Below, in pieces: positions 20,870 through 29,582 of a stretch of 64,000 nucleotides of DNA. Positions within the stretch are counted from its first letter, which is position 1. Every line of letters starts with the position of its first letter. Under the pieces are notes generated by a model. That model had not been told where the DNA came from. It made no database searches and saw only the letters and a list, made by a program, of their open reading frames with translations. The position numbers were made by a program, and so were the translations under genes. This DNA is from Lysobacterales bacterium 66-474 (GTDB taxonomy: Bacteria > Pseudomonadota > Gammaproteobacteria > Xanthomonadales > Rhodanobacteraceae), in the NCBI GenBank assembly GCA_001899805.1, contig MKWP01000002.1:1-64000 (forward strand), in the 5' to 3' direction.

Positions 20870-21855
20870 AACCGATGCTCGCGATCTTCGGCGGTGCGCT
20901 GGCCATCTACGTCGTGATCGTGCTGTTGATCGCGGTCGGGCCCGCGATCGACCTGTCCAGGACCCCGGCGGGTCCCGACGTGCAACCGCTGACGCAACTC
21001 CAGGCCGAAGGCCGCGAGGTGTTCGCGGGCAATGGTTGCGGCTATTGCCACACCCAGCAGGTGCGCCCGATTCCGGAAGACCAGGTGTTCGGGCGTCCGT
21101 CCGCACCCGGCGACTTCACCTACCAGACGCCGGAACTGCTGGGCTCCGAGCGGACCGGCCCCGACCTCACCAACGTCGGCAATACCAAACCCAGCGACGT
21201 GTGGCAGTACATCCATCTGTACGACCCGCGCGCGGTGGTGCCCGAATCGATCATGCCGAACTTCAAGTTCCTGTTCCGCGTCGTGGACAAGGCGCCGCCG
21301 GGCGAAACCGCGGTGCCGGTTCCCGCGCAGTTCGCACCTGCACGCGGCGTGGTGATCCCCACGCAGCAAGCCAAGGCGCTGGTCGCGTACCTGCTGTCGC
21401 TGAAGCAGACGCCGATCCCCGGGTATTCGATGAATGGCGGCATGGGCGGGATGACTTCGGCCGCGCCTTCGCCGTCCGCGCCGGCGTCATCCGCGCCCGC
21501 GGCGGCGGGCGCTTACAGCTATGACGCCGGCAAAGGCGAGGCGCTGTTCACCGCCAATTGCTCGGCCTGCCACCAGACCACCGGCGAGGGCATCCCGGGT
21601 GCGTTCCCGCCGCTCAAGGGCAATGCGGCGGTGGACAACGACGATCCCACGTTGCACATCCACACCGTGCTGCACGGCGCGCACGGCGTCACCATCGGCG
21701 GGGTGAAATACACCAGCGTGATGCCGCCGTTCGCGGGCCAGCTCAGCGACGCCGATATCGCCGACATCGTCAACTACGAGCGCTCGTCGTGGGGCAACCA
21801 TTCGAAGCACGTCACGACTGCCGACGTCGCGGCGGTGCGCGCCAAGGGCAAGTGA
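20866..21855 (+). CDS. CcoO-type cytochrome c fused to a second cytochrome c domain
   Basis: A 329-aa protein. One N-terminal anchor (residues about 5-25) is followed by a CcoO-like mono-haem domain with C58-GY-C61-H62 (GCGYCHTQQVRPIPEDQVFGRP) and the family segment LLGSERTGPDLTNVGN. After an Ala/Ser/Pro linker (about 190-216) comes a second cytochrome c domain with C232-SA-C235-H236 and MPPFAGQLSD. One polypeptide thus stands in for CcoO plus one haem domain of CcoP; no separate CcoP follows. It overlaps the upstream CcoN-like gene by 4 nt. Confidence 0.88.
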   Translation: MKPMLAIFGGALAIYVVIVLLIAVGPAIDLSRTPAGPDVQPLTQLQAEGREVFAGNGCGYCHTQQVRPIPEDQVFGRPSAPGDFTYQTPELLGSERTGPDLTNVGNTKPSDVWQYIHLYDPRAVVPESIMPNFKFLFRVVDKAPPGETAVPVPAQFAPARGVVIPTQQAKALVAYLLSLKQTPIPGYSMNGGMGGMTSAAPSPSAPASSAPAAAGAYSYDAGKGEALFTANCSACHQTTGEGIPGAFPPLKGNAAVDNDDPTLHIHTVLHGAHGVTIGGVKYTSVMPPFAGQLSDADIADIVNYERSSWGNHSKHVTTADVAAVRAKGK

Positions 21856-21865
21856 GGAGACGATC

Positions 21866-22030
21866 ATGCACAACATGCTGATGGGTCCGTTGTGGGGAGA
21901 AATCCTGGTCGTGTCGATCGCGGGCGTGATCACCCTCGCGTGCTTCGCCGCGATGTTCTGGTGGATATTCAGGCCCGGCGAAAAGGATCCGCGCCACCCG
22001 AAGTACGCCATCCTGCGCCGGGATCGTTGA
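21866..22030 (+). CDS. Small membrane subunit, CcoQ-like (54 aa)
   Basis: MHNMLMGPLWGEILVVSIAG begins a 54-aa protein with one helix (residues about 12-36) and a basic tail (RPGEKDPRHPKYAILRRDR). It lies 10 nt after the cytochrome fusion gene and 11 nt before the Ig-like gene, with AGGAG just upstream of its ATG. By position and shape it is the CcoQ counterpart of the variant cluster, though sequence similarity to CcoQ is weak. Confidence 0.7.
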   Translation: MHNMLMGPLWGEILVVSIAGVITLACFAAMFWWIFRPGEKDPRHPKYAILRRDR

Positions 22031-22041
22031 GGGGAACAGCC

Positions 22042-22506
22042 ATGTCCAAGCCCCACGTGCGCGTCTATCTCGACGACGAACCGGCTCCCGTCATCGACCG
22101 GGAATTGCCCACCACGCTGACACTGGATACACGCAAGCTGGCCGATGGCCCGCACCGGCTCATCATCCGTGCAGAGAACCAGAGTGGCGTCGAAGGCATC
22201 GAGGAAATCCCGTTCAACGTGCAGAACGGGCCGGGCATCATGGTCGGCGGCCTGCGGCCAGGCTCGACCCGTCGCGGCACCTTGAACCTGACGGTGGATG
22301 CCTTCAGTGCCGACGATCCGTTCGATCCGCGCCGCGCCGAAGCGAGGCGCGCGATCCCGACCTGGGTGTGGGTGTTGTGCCTCGTCGTGGTTGCGTGGGT
22401 GGTGTTCTACGTCGCGACCATGTGGAACGTTCCCGCGCAATACCGTCATACGCCGACCTACGGCACGCCGCCGGCGGCTTCGGCGCCCGCGGAAACTAGC
22501 GGTTGA
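22042..22506 (+). CDS. Ig-like-domain protein with C-terminal membrane helix, unknown
   Basis: A 154-aa protein I do not recognise. Residues about 1-95 form a predicted all-beta, Ig/cadherin-like domain (VRVYLDDEPAPVID, DGPHRLIIRAENQSGVEG, RRGTLNLTVDAFS) with no signal peptide. Residues about 106-127 are a membrane helix (TWVWVLCLVVVAWVVFYVATM) preceded by RRAEARR, so the positive-inside rule places the beta domain in the cytoplasm. A Pro/Ala/Thr tail follows outside. It is the last gene of the variant cbb3 cluster and should be an oxidase accessory or assembly factor by context only. Its stop overlaps the convergent permease gene by 11 nt. Confidence 0.7.
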   Translation: MSKPHVRVYLDDEPAPVIDRELPTTLTLDTRKLADGPHRLIIRAENQSGVEGIEEIPFNVQNGPGIMVGGLRPGSTRRGTLNLTVDAFSADDPFDPRRAEARRAIPTWVWVLCLVVVAWVVFYVATMWNVPAQYRHTPTYGTPPAASAPAETSG

Positions 22507-24343
22507 ACACCACGTTCACCATCACCAGCGTGACGACCAGCATCAGCGCCGTCAGCGGCAGGCCGACGCGCGTGAAGTCGCGCGGTCTGTAGCCGCCCGG
22601 CCCGGCCACGACCAGCAGGGTCGGACTGGCACCGGGCAACATGAAGGTGTTGGACACCGACAGCGCCACGATCAGCGCGTACACGGCGGGGTTGCCTCCG
22701 GAAGCCAGCGCAACGTTGATGGCCATCGGCACCATCATCACCGCAGTGGCGACATGGGAAATGATCTGGGAGAAGATCAGCGCCAGGATCGCGATGAAGG
22801 TCTGGATCGCCCACTGCGGCAGGTGGCCGATGTAACGCATGATTTCCTGCGCCATCCACGCGGCGGTACCGGTGGAATCCATCGAGATGCCGAGCGGGAT
22901 CAGGCAGGCCATCACGAAAATGGTCTTCCACTGGATCGCGCCGTAGGCTTCGTCCATGTTGAGCACCCCGGCCAGCAGCATGCCGACCGCGCCGGTCAGC
23001 ATCGCGACCCCGAGATGCAGGTCGGTGAACAGGCCCAACGCCATCGCCAGCGCGAAGAACACCAGCGCGTAGCGCACCTTGCCGGGGCGCGACTCCTCGC
23101 TGGGGATGTCGGTGACAGGCACGATGTCGCGGCCCTCGGCCGCCAGCGCGAGATCACGCCAGTAACTGTGCAGCACCAGCGAGTCGCCGGCGCGCAGCGA
23201 CATCTTGCGGACGTCCTCGCCGCGGGTGACTTCGTCACCGCGGTTCACCGCCAGCACCGAGATGCCGTAGCGCTTGCGCAGGCGCAGTTCGCCGACCTGC
23301 TGCTTGATGAACTTCGACGATGGCGGAATCACCACTTCGGAGATGCCCGCGCGGGTCGGGTTGAACATGTCGGCCAGCGCCTGCACGCGGTTGCCGACGC
23401 GACACTGCATCGCCTGCGCGAATTCGTTGACGGCGGGACGCGAGCCCAGCACGCCCAGCACCGTGCCCACCCAGATCATCTGGTCGGATGGCGGCGCGAG
23501 GCGCGCCTCGTTGCCATTCTTGATCGCGAGGATCAGCGGCGCGCGCTCCAGGGTTTCGGCTTCGCCGATGCTCATGCCGACCAGCGGGCTGTCGGCGGTG
23601 ACGGTGAGTTCGATGACTTCGCCCTCGATGCCGTAGGTGTCGGCGAAGTAGCTTTCGGTGCGACCCGGCGTGACCTTGGGCTTGCCTTCGGCTTCCTCCG
23701 GCATCACGCGTTTGGTGAAGAACGCGAAGTAGCCGATGCCGACCAGCAGCAACGGAATGCCGATCGGCGTGATCGAGAACAGCGAGAACGGCGCGATGGT
23801 CTGCGCGCCGGGCGGCAGGTTGCGGTTGGCGCTGGCGATCAGGTCGTTGAGCAGGATCAGCGGCGAGTTCGAGATCAGCGTCATGCTGGTGCCGGCGAGG
23901 ATGCAGCACGCCATCGGCAGCAGCAGGCGTTTCAGCGGCATGCCGGTGCGCGCGGAAATGCGGCTGGCGACCGGCAGGAACAGCGCGGCCAGTGCCTGGC
24001 TCTGGATGATCGAGGAAAGGGTTCCGGCCGTCGCGTTGAGCAGCAGCGAAACGCGGCTCTCGATGCCGCCGGAAAGCCTCAGGATGAAGGACGCCGCGCG
24101 GTTCAACACGCCGGTGCGGTCCAGTCCCGCGCCCATGATCATGATGCCGATCAGGGATAACACGGCGTTGGAAGCGAAGCCGTCGAACAGCTGGTCGACC
24201 GGCATCAGCCCGGTGATGCCGATCACGACCAGTACCAGCAGGGCGACGATGTCCGGACGCACCCAGTCGAGGATGAACATGATCACCGTGAAGCAGACCA
24301 GCCCGAGCACCAGCAGCATGTCGGGGGTAAGGGTCAGCTCCAT
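22496..24343 (-). CDS. SLC13/DASS-type permease with RCK_C domains
   Basis: A 615-aa inner-membrane transporter. About six helices at each end flank a central cytoplasmic region (residues about 205-385) with two TrkA-C (RCK_C) domains, for example VIELTVTADSPLVGMSIGEAE and the stretch starting EVVIPPSSKFIKQQVG. The membrane parts carry the paired hairpin motifs of the divalent anion:sodium symporter family (SNSPLILLNDL, NTFMLPGASPTLL). Substrates in this subgroup include sulfate, dicarboxylates and other anions; the substrate here is unknown. It is convergent with the Ig-like gene (11-nt overlap) and 15 nt downstream of trmB. Confidence 0.87.
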   Translation of the reverse strand: MELTLTPDMLLVLGLVCFTVIMFILDWVRPDIVALLVLVVIGITGLMPVDQLFDGFASNAVLSLIGIMIMGAGLDRTGVLNRAASFILRLSGGIESRVSLLLNATAGTLSSIIQSQALAALFLPVASRISARTGMPLKRLLLPMACCILAGTSMTLISNSPLILLNDLIASANRNLPPGAQTIAPFSLFSITPIGIPLLLVGIGYFAFFTKRVMPEEAEGKPKVTPGRTESYFADTYGIEGEVIELTVTADSPLVGMSIGEAETLERAPLILAIKNGNEARLAPPSDQMIWVGTVLGVLGSRPAVNEFAQAMQCRVGNRVQALADMFNPTRAGISEVVIPPSSKFIKQQVGELRLRKRYGISVLAVNRGDEVTRGEDVRKMSLRAGDSLVLHSYWRDLALAAEGRDIVPVTDIPSEESRPGKVRYALVFFALAMALGLFTDLHLGVAMLTGAVGMLLAGVLNMDEAYGAIQWKTIFVMACLIPLGISMDSTGTAAWMAQEIMRYIGHLPQWAIQTFIAILALIFSQIISHVATAVMMVPMAINVALASGGNPAVYALIVALSVSNTFMLPGASPTLLVVAGPGGYRPRDFTRVGLPLTALMLVVTLVMVNVVFNR

Positions 24344-24358
24344 CGGCGCCAGAATCCG

Positions 24359-25258
24359 TCAGGTCAGGGTGCGGTTGCGGGCATTTGATGATCGCACGCG
24401 GTCATACAACAGATCCGAAACCGGATGGCCGAGCCTGAGCCCGCGCCGCTCGAAACGCGTCTCGATTCGCCAGGCCGGACGCTTCGACTCACCGCTTGCC
24501 CCCTCGCGCAATCGCCAGTCGGGGTGCATCGCCAGCACATCCCGCATGTGCAAAGCATACTCGGGCCAGTCGGTGGCGAGGTGCAACAGGCCGCCCGGTT
24601 GCACGCGTGTCGCCAGCAATTCGACGAAGGCGGGCTGGACCAGGCGCCGCTTGTGGTGGCGTTTCTTGGGCCACGGGTCGGGGAACCAGATGCGCACTTC
24701 GTCCAGCGAGGCCTGCGGGATTTCGTTCTGCAGCACCTCGACGGCATCGTGGTTCCAGAGGCGCGCGTTGCGCGCGTCGCTGGCGGCCAGTGCGTTCATC
24801 AGCCGGCCGACACCGGGGCGGTGCACCTCGATGCCGAGGTAATCGCGCGCGGGATCGTGTCCGCTCGACCATGCCAGCGCCTCGCCGTTGCCGAAGCCGA
24901 TTTCCAGCACGCGTGGCGCGATGCGGCCGAACAACGCGTCGAGATCGCGCAGTGTGCCCGAGTAATCGATGCCGAAACGCGTCCAGTGTTCGGCGAACGC
25001 ACGCTGTTGTGCGGGCGTGATGCGGCCTTCGCGCAATACAAAACTGCGGATGGTGCGGTGTGGCTTGTCGCCCTTCCCTGCCAGCGGTGGAGCATCATTG
25101 CCCCCTCCCACTCGCGCTGCGCGCTCGTCTCCCTCCCCCGCGAGCGAGGGAGCATCATTGCCCCCTCCCACTCGCGCTGCGCGCTCGTCTCCCTCCCCCG
25201 CATGCGGGGGAGGGGTGGGGTGGGGGCGCTCGCGCGAGATCTGTTTGTCATTCGTCAT
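24359..25258 (-). CDS. trmB: tRNA (guanine-N7-)-methyltransferase with repeat-derived N-terminus
   Basis: A 299-aa protein that makes m7G46 in tRNA. The SAM-binding motif [14 protein letters not shown] and the family signature [15 protein letters not shown] are intact. A normal TrmB begins a few residues before the [13 protein letters not shown] segment. Here the start is [20 protein letters not shown], followed by two exact-length 20-residue repeats ([17 protein letters not shown]+SLA/PLA; residues 21-40 and 41-60) encoded by 60-bp DNA repeats. The catalytic domain starts only at about residue 66. The ATG at 25258 is the best start; in-frame ATGs exist upstream, and no ATG lies between the repeat and HRTIRSF. 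Confidence 0.9.
   Translation of the reverse strand: MTNDKQISRERPHPTPPPHAGEGDERAARVGGGNDAPSLAGEGDERAARVGGGNDAPPLAGKGDKPHRTIRSFVLREGRITPAQQRAFAEHWTRFGIDYSGTLRDLDALFGRIAPRVLEIGFGNGEALAWSSGHDPARDYLGIEVHRPGVGRLMNALAASDARNARLWNHDAVEVLQNEIPQASLDEVRIWFPDPWPKKRHHKRRLVQPAFVELLATRVQPGGLLHLATDWPEYALHMRDVLAMHPDWRLREGASGESKRPAWRIETRFERRGLRLGHPVSDLLYDRVRSSNARNRTLT
25081..25214. repeat. 60-bp tandem repeat and 24-bp palindrome inside trmB
   Basis: Two 60-bp units (25081-25140, 25141-25200) share an identical 50-bp stretch starting AGCATCATTGCCCCCTCCC at 25091 and 25151. They run into CCCTCCCCCGCA/TGCGGGGGAGGG (25191-25214), a perfect 24-bp palindrome. A degenerate piece (CGCCCGCAAGCGGGGGAAGGG) occurs just upstream of trmB near 25290-25312. 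The sequence looks like a dispersed intergenic repeat that is now read in frame. Confidence 0.8.
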
Positions 25259-25319
25259 CGCGAGCATCACCCCATCCGCCTTCGGCACATTCGCCCGCAA
25301 GCGGGGGAAGGGAAACCAA

Positions 25320-26135
25320 TCAGTTGATGAGGCCATCAACCGGGCTGGAAGCCGACGCGTAGCGTTTGCGCGGAATGCGGCCGGCGCGGAAGGCGGCGCG
25401 CCCGGCTTCGATCGCGCACTTCATCGCGTGCGCCATCAGCACGGGATCCTTCGCGTGTGCGATCGCGGTGTTCATCAGCACGCCGTCGCAACCCAGCTCC
25501 ATCGCGAGTGCCGCATCGGACGCGGTGCCGACGCCGGCATCCACGATCACCGGGATCTTCGCGTTCTCGACGATTTCCAGGATGGTGTAGCGATTCTGGA
25601 TGCCCAGGCCGGAGCCGATCGGCGCCGCCAGCGGCATCACGGCAGCGCAGCCCAGTTCCTCGAAGCGCTTCGCCAGCAACGGATCGTCGGTGGTGTAGAC
25701 CATCACGTCGAAGCCGTCCTTCACCAGCGCTTCGGCGGCTTCCAGCGTGGCGACCACGTCCGGGAACAGGGTCTTCTGGTCGCCGATCACCTCGAGCTTC
25801 ACCAGCGAATGGCCGTCCAGCAGTTCGCGTGCGAGCCGGCAGGTACGCAAGGCTTCCTCGGTGCTGTGGCAGCCGGCGGTGTTGGGCAACAGCGTGAAGC
25901 GTTCCGGGGGCAGCGCATCGAGCAGGTTGGGCTCGCCCGGTTGCTGGCCCAGGTTCATCCGGCGCACCGCGAAGGTGACGATTTCGGAACCGGCGGCGTC
26001 GGTGGCGCGTCGGGTCTCGTCGAGATCCTTGAACTTGCCGGTGCCGGTCAACAGGCGCGAGCGAAAGGCGCGGCCGGCGATGATGAGCGGGTCGGGGATG
26101 TCGGTGGTGACAGAGGATTGCAGTTGGGCGTTCAT
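25320..26135 (-). CDS. thiG: Thiazole synthase
   Basis: A 271-aa protein of normal length. ThiG forms the thiazole phosphate ring of thiamine from deoxyxylulose phosphate, dehydroglycine and ThiS thiocarboxylate. The Schiff-base lysine is in [10 protein letters not shown]; the phosphate-binding segments [20 protein letters not shown] and [14 protein letters not shown] are intact. The start [15 protein letters not shown] at 26135 fits the family; the frame stays open upstream without coding character. ThiS is encoded 240 bp upstream on the same strand. Confidence 0.96.
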   Translation of the reverse strand: MNAQLQSSVTTDIPDPLIIAGRAFRSRLLTGTGKFKDLDETRRATDAAGSEIVTFAVRRMNLGQQPGEPNLLDALPPERFTLLPNTAGCHSTEEALRTCRLARELLDGHSLVKLEVIGDQKTLFPDVVATLEAAEALVKDGFDVMVYTTDDPLLAKRFEELGCAAVMPLAAPIGSGLGIQNRYTILEIVENAKIPVIVDAGVGTASDAALAMELGCDGVLMNTAIAHAKDPVLMAHAMKCAIEAGRAAFRAGRIPRKRYASASSPVDGLIN

Positions 26136-26339
26136 GGTTGCGGCGTGCAGCAAGCAGGACGCAATTGTAGTACGCGCGCGCCATGTTCCTGCGAACGAAC
26201 GGCTATCGAAAAGTGCAAGCATTGCCTTGGGAAGTAAACCGCGCTCGCTTCGCGAGCGGACGCTGTTGCTAGGCTCGCGCGTCCTGCGCTCGCCAAGCAA
26301 CCCGGCCCTCGGCGTCCTGCCTTGGGCGTTCGCCGACGC

Positions 26340-26362
26340 GCGATCTGCCACTGGCAGATCGC
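26340..26362. terminator. Hairpin downstream of thiS
   Basis: GCGATCTGCC and GGCAGATCGC form a 10-bp perfect stem with a 3-nt loop, 12 nt beyond the thiS stop on the minus strand. There is no U-tract. Another imperfect palindrome (GCGCTCGCTTCGCGAGCG) lies near 26251-26268. Together they fill the 239-bp thiS-thiG gap and could attenuate read-through into thiG. Confidence 0.45.
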
Positions 26363-26374
26363 AAACGCGTCGTC

Positions 26375-26575
26375 TCACCCTCCCCCTATCGCCTGCACGA
26401 TTTCGACGCGGTCGTCTTCGTGCAAGGGGTGTTGCGCGTGCCGGCTGCGCGGCACGATTTCCCGGTTGACTTCGACCGCCACGCGGCGATCGGCGTAGCC
26501 GGCTTCGGCGAGCAGGGCGGCGACGGTGGACGGCGTCGCGCATTCGTGGGGTCGTCCGTTGAGAAAAATACGCAT
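26375..26575 (-). CDS. thiS: Sulfur carrier protein ThiS
   Basis: A 66-aa ubiquitin-like protein, the normal size. The essential C-terminal di-glycine that is adenylated and thiocarboxylated is present (IVQAIGGG, with one extra Gly). The [15 protein letters not shown] segment matches the family. It delivers sulfur to ThiG. It is separated from thiG by 239 bp of palindromic spacer, whereas thiS and thiG are often nearly adjacent. Confidence 0.94.
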   Translation of the reverse strand: MRIFLNGRPHECATPSTVAALLAEAGYADRRVAVEVNREIVPRSRHAQHPLHEDDRVEIVQAIGGG

Positions 26576-26623
26576 GCGCGAAGTTTAACGCCCCGCGATG
26601 CGGGGCGTCATGGGTCGGACGAT

Positions 26624-29128
26624 TCAACGAACCGGATTGCCGCTGCTTTCCGGAGGGTGTTTCTGGGGTGGTGGTTCGCGAGGTTCGGGGCGCGGCGCGT
26701 AGCGCTCCGCGGGGCGTTGCGCTTCGCGTTGCTGCGGCACGCGTTGCGCCTGCTGCGCCCGCATCTGCTGCATCTGCGCTTCGCGCTGCTGCATTTGTTG
26801 CTCGCGTGCGCGTTGCATGTCCTGCATTTGCATCTGGCGCTGCTGCTGAACCTGCTCCTGTTGTTGGCGTTGCTGCTGCTGCACTTGTTGCTGCTGCATT
26901 TGCTGTTCGCGCGCACGCTGTTCGTTGCGCATCTGCGCTTCGCGTTGTTGCTGGAATTGCTGTTGGCGGGCACGCTGCTGGTCGGCCTGTTGCGCACGCA
27001 TGCGCTGTTGCGCCTGTTCCTGCAATTGGCGTTGTTGCTGCGCTTGCTGCTGCTGTTCTTGTTGCTGGCGGACGCGTTGCCGGGCTTCGATGTTCGCCTG
27101 TTGCTGCTGACGCTGCCCGGCGCGTTCGTCCTGCGGCTGCGGTGCGCGTTCGACCGGCCTCACGACCGGCAGCCGTCCCTGCGTGGCAGCGGGTGCTTCC
27201 CCGGCCGGCCGGATGACGGTCGGGCGCGGCAGGGTGCGGAATTCGCCGGGGTGCGCAAAGCGCGCGCTGGGCAGTTCGTTCGGGCGCGGGGGCGCAGGCG
27301 ACACGGGACGGGCCGGGACCTGGATCGGGTGGATCGTGCTCTGGTGCGGCGGTTCGTTCGGCGTGATGCGCCTTGCCGAAGGTTCCGCGGGACGCTGCAT
27401 CGGGCCCGACCGGGTTGGCGCCATGCGTGCGGAGGGCTCGGCCGGACGTGGCGGCAGCGGACCGCGGCGCACGGCGCCGTTCGGCGTGCCGGCCAGTGCC
27501 GGGACCAGTTTCACGCGCTGGTCGCGCGTTTCGTTGGCCGGCTGGGTACGGCGCAAATCGCGCATCTGGATCGGTGTCAAGGGCCGGCCCTGCTGGCTGT
27601 CGATGACCTTCTGGCGCGTGGCGAAATCGACCGGCCGCGGCGGCGGCTGGTGGCGCGCGACCACCGGCCGGGCGAACGGCTCGCGGCCGGCAATCGGACG
27701 CGTGGTGGGGCGTTTCAGGCCCAGGCTGGCCGTGCCCGGATTGGCGTCGGGCCGCATCGCGACCTGGGTGCGTTCGAGTTGGGTACGGTTCAACCTGAGC
27801 ACCGCCGGGTGCACGGGGCGCGCATCGGTGAACACGTTGCGCGGCACCGCGGTCACGGCGCCTGGCATGCTGCGGTAGGCGTAATCGCGACCGCCGCGCG
27901 GTGGCACGCGTCCCGCACGATAGTCGCCGTAGAAATTGTTGATGACCGTCTTGTTGACGTACACGTTGCGGATGTTGGTGACGTTGACGTTGGTGAAGTA
28001 ACGCTGCGACGCGTGGAACCACGGCACGTACACGTCGCGCGGGCCGAGCGGGAACCAGCCCACCGGACCGCCGCCACCGACGCGAACCGATACCGACAAT
28101 CCGGATCCGCCGAGGAAGGCCACCAGTGCCGGCGCGTACACCGGGCGCACGTTGACCGGGCCGGGCATCCAGCCCCAGCGGTCCCCTGCGTATACCCAGC
28201 GGCCGTAATGGAAGGGCGCGAAGCCCCAGGGCTGGTTGTCCACCCAGGTCCAGCCCCACGGATCGATCCACGCCCAATGGCCGTAGCGATAGGGCGCCCA
28301 GCCGGACGGCACCGTGGTCGGGTACCAGACGTTGCCGTACTCCGGGACGGCGTTCCATTGACCGTACTGGTAGAGGTCGTCGCCGCCGATCATGTCTGGC
28401 GGGACGTATTGCTGCTGTTGTTGCGTGTAGCGCTGGTAATTGGCGTCGCGGGTTTCGCTGAAACGATCGAAGTCATCCGGTTGCGGCAGGCCGGTTTCGT
28501 CCACGCTGGCCAGCGTGGAATCGTTGAAGCGATACGAGGTCCCTTCCTCGACCTCGCGGCTGGCGCCGTTCTCGCCGTACACCGTGCCGGAGCCGCGGAA
28601 CACGGTCACCATGCTGCCGGTGCCGCCGGGGTTGTCGTCGATGCGATAGACGCCGGGTGTCGAGGCCACGAACGCGACGGTGGGGGTGTCCACCTCGAAG
28701 TTCCCGCCGTCGTTCATCTGGCGCACCGCGAGGTTGAGCGTGCCCTGCGAGAGTTCGATCTGGACGTTGTTGTCATCGAGGTTGAGGAAGTCGAACGCAC
28801 TGTCGTTGTCGATGCGGACCGAGGCATCGCCGAGTTCCAGCACGGCGCGGCCGTCGTCGCCGGTCAGCAGGCGATCGCCGATCACCATCGGTCGATTGAT
28901 CTCGACCGCGCCCCAGTCGTTGTCGCCGGCGGGCGCGAACTGCACCTGGCCGGAAAGATAGGCCAGCCGCGCCACCCGGCCGGGCGACTGCGCCGTGTCG
29001 GTATCGGGTTGGGGGGCGTCGTAGGCCGGCTCGTATTGCTGGGCCACGGCCGGCAGCGTCGCGACCAGCAGCGCGCCGCAGAGTCCGCAAGCCGTCAGTA
29101 TCGAACGCAGGAAATGGAAACGGGACAT
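26624..29128 (-). CDS. FecR-domain/DUF6600-like secreted protein with Gln-rich tail
   Basis: An 834-aa protein with a signal peptide (residues 1-29, ending PAVAQQ). A FecR-like beta domain (about 55-215: [35 protein letters not shown]) is followed by Trp/Tyr-rich repeats of DUF6600 type (about 295-375: [41 protein letters not shown]). A long Pro/Arg-rich stretch leads to a Gln/Arg/Met low-complexity tail (about 650-815) expected to be helical or coiled-coil. Related proteins are widespread in Xanthomonadales and Burkholderiales, with no known function; a cell-envelope role is likely. No TonB receptor or sigma factor is adjacent, so a classical Fec signalling role is unlikely. Confidence 0.8.
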   Translation of the reverse strand: MSRFHFLRSILTACGLCGALLVATLPAVAQQYEPAYDAPQPDTDTAQSPGRVARLAYLSGQVQFAPAGDNDWGAVEINRPMVIGDRLLTGDDGRAVLELGDASVRIDNDSAFDFLNLDDNNVQIELSQGTLNLAVRQMNDGGNFEVDTPTVAFVASTPGVYRIDDNPGGTGSMVTVFRGSGTVYGENGASREVEEGTSYRFNDSTLASVDETGLPQPDDFDRFSETRDANYQRYTQQQQQYVPPDMIGGDDLYQYGQWNAVPEYGNVWYPTTVPSGWAPYRYGHWAWIDPWGWTWVDNQPWGFAPFHYGRWVYAGDRWGWMPGPVNVRPVYAPALVAFLGGSGLSVSVRVGGGGPVGWFPLGPRDVYVPWFHASQRYFTNVNVTNIRNVYVNKTVINNFYGDYRAGRVPPRGGRDYAYRSMPGAVTAVPRNVFTDARPVHPAVLRLNRTQLERTQVAMRPDANPGTASLGLKRPTTRPIAGREPFARPVVARHQPPPRPVDFATRQKVIDSQQGRPLTPIQMRDLRRTQPANETRDQRVKLVPALAGTPNGAVRRGPLPPRPAEPSARMAPTRSGPMQRPAEPSARRITPNEPPHQSTIHPIQVPARPVSPAPPRPNELPSARFAHPGEFRTLPRPTVIRPAGEAPAATQGRLPVVRPVERAPQPQDERAGQRQQQQANIEARQRVRQQQEQQQQAQQQRQLQEQAQQRMRAQQADQQRARQQQFQQQREAQMRNEQRAREQQMQQQQVQQQQRQQQEQVQQQRQMQMQDMQRAREQQMQQREAQMQQMRAQQAQRVPQQREAQRPAERYAPRPEPREPPPQKHPPESSGNPVR

Positions 29129-29327
29129 GGTCGATCCCCGGTGGTTCCGGGCGCTTCTCGCAAGCATCGGTCCGGCGCCCCTCGTCCGACGCATCCATGA
29201 CAGCGCAGGGCCGCTGAATGATGGCCTGCTGGTGCAAGTGTCCCAAGCGAATCCTAAGAAATCGGTTAGCCCGTGGTTAGGAACGTTGCGCGGGCGCGGC
29301 GCGCCTCGCTACCATCCACGCTCCGGC

Positions 29328-29398
29328 GCGGGTGTAGCTCAATGGCAGAGCTGTAGCTTCCCAAGCTACTGACGAGGGTTCGATTCCCTTCACCCGCT
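29328..29398 (+). tRNA. tRNA-Gly (anticodon CCC)
   Basis: A full cloverleaf can be drawn. The acceptor stem pairs GCGGGTG (29328-29334) with CACCCGC (29391-29397), with discriminator T at 29398. The D arm contains TAGCTCAATGGCAGAGC, the anticodon stem GTAGC/GCTAC carries loop TTCCCAA (anticodon CCC, reading GGG), and the T loop is TTCGATT. The 3' CCA is not encoded; the next bases are CAG, so CCA must be added by the nucleotidyltransferase. A T5 run follows at 29402-29406. A TACCAT hexamer at 29310-29315 could be the -10. Confidence 0.95.
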
Positions 29399-29406
29399 CA
29401 GTTTTT

Positions 29407-29545
29407 GCGATCGTCCATGATCGCTGCATCTTCAAGCGGCTTCGCGACTGGAAATATCCCGGAACGGCCAACCTCAGAACGGCCTTGAGAGCCGCCGTCC
29501 ATGGCAAAGAACTCCGTGGCCTGACTTTCAACAAAAGCGGCTTCG
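29407..29545 (+). repeat. Dispersed repeat, copy B (between tRNA-Gly and rimK)
   Basis: It begins GCGATCGTCCATGATCGC directly after the T-run behind tRNA-Gly. It contains CTCAGAACGGCC and GAGAGCCGCCGTCCATGGCA, then GAACTCCGTGGCC, and ends CTGACTTTCAACAAAAGCGG. The left end, the AGAACGG core, the CCATGGC core and the right end are shared with copies at 14722 and 45499. The right end lies 38 nt before the rimK start. Confidence 0.7.
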
Positions 29546-29582
29546 AGCGAAACATCCCGAGGCGTTCTATAAGACTCCCTTC

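Noticed and set aside
19418-22506. Second haem-copper cluster as a nitric oxide reductase
   Set aside because: The CcoN-like subunit keeps the tyrosine six residues before the double histidine that marks oxygen-reducing cbb3 enzymes, and the CcoO-like partner has the oxidase-type CGYCHTQQ start. Not fully excluded without phylogeny.
25081-25214. Possible CRISPR-like array
   Set aside because: Only two units, with no unique spacers of regular length and no cas genes; it is a tandem/palindromic repeat within trmB.
26624-29128. FecR anti-sigma factor in a Fec-type regulatory system
   Set aside because: It has a cleavable signal peptide and no cytoplasmic anti-sigma domain, and there is no adjacent ECF sigma factor or TonB-dependent receptor.
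29328-29560. tRNA-Gly followed by a repeat as an integration (att) site
   Set aside because: No integrase, no direct repeat of the tRNA 3' end and no island; the same repeat occurs at two places without tRNAs.
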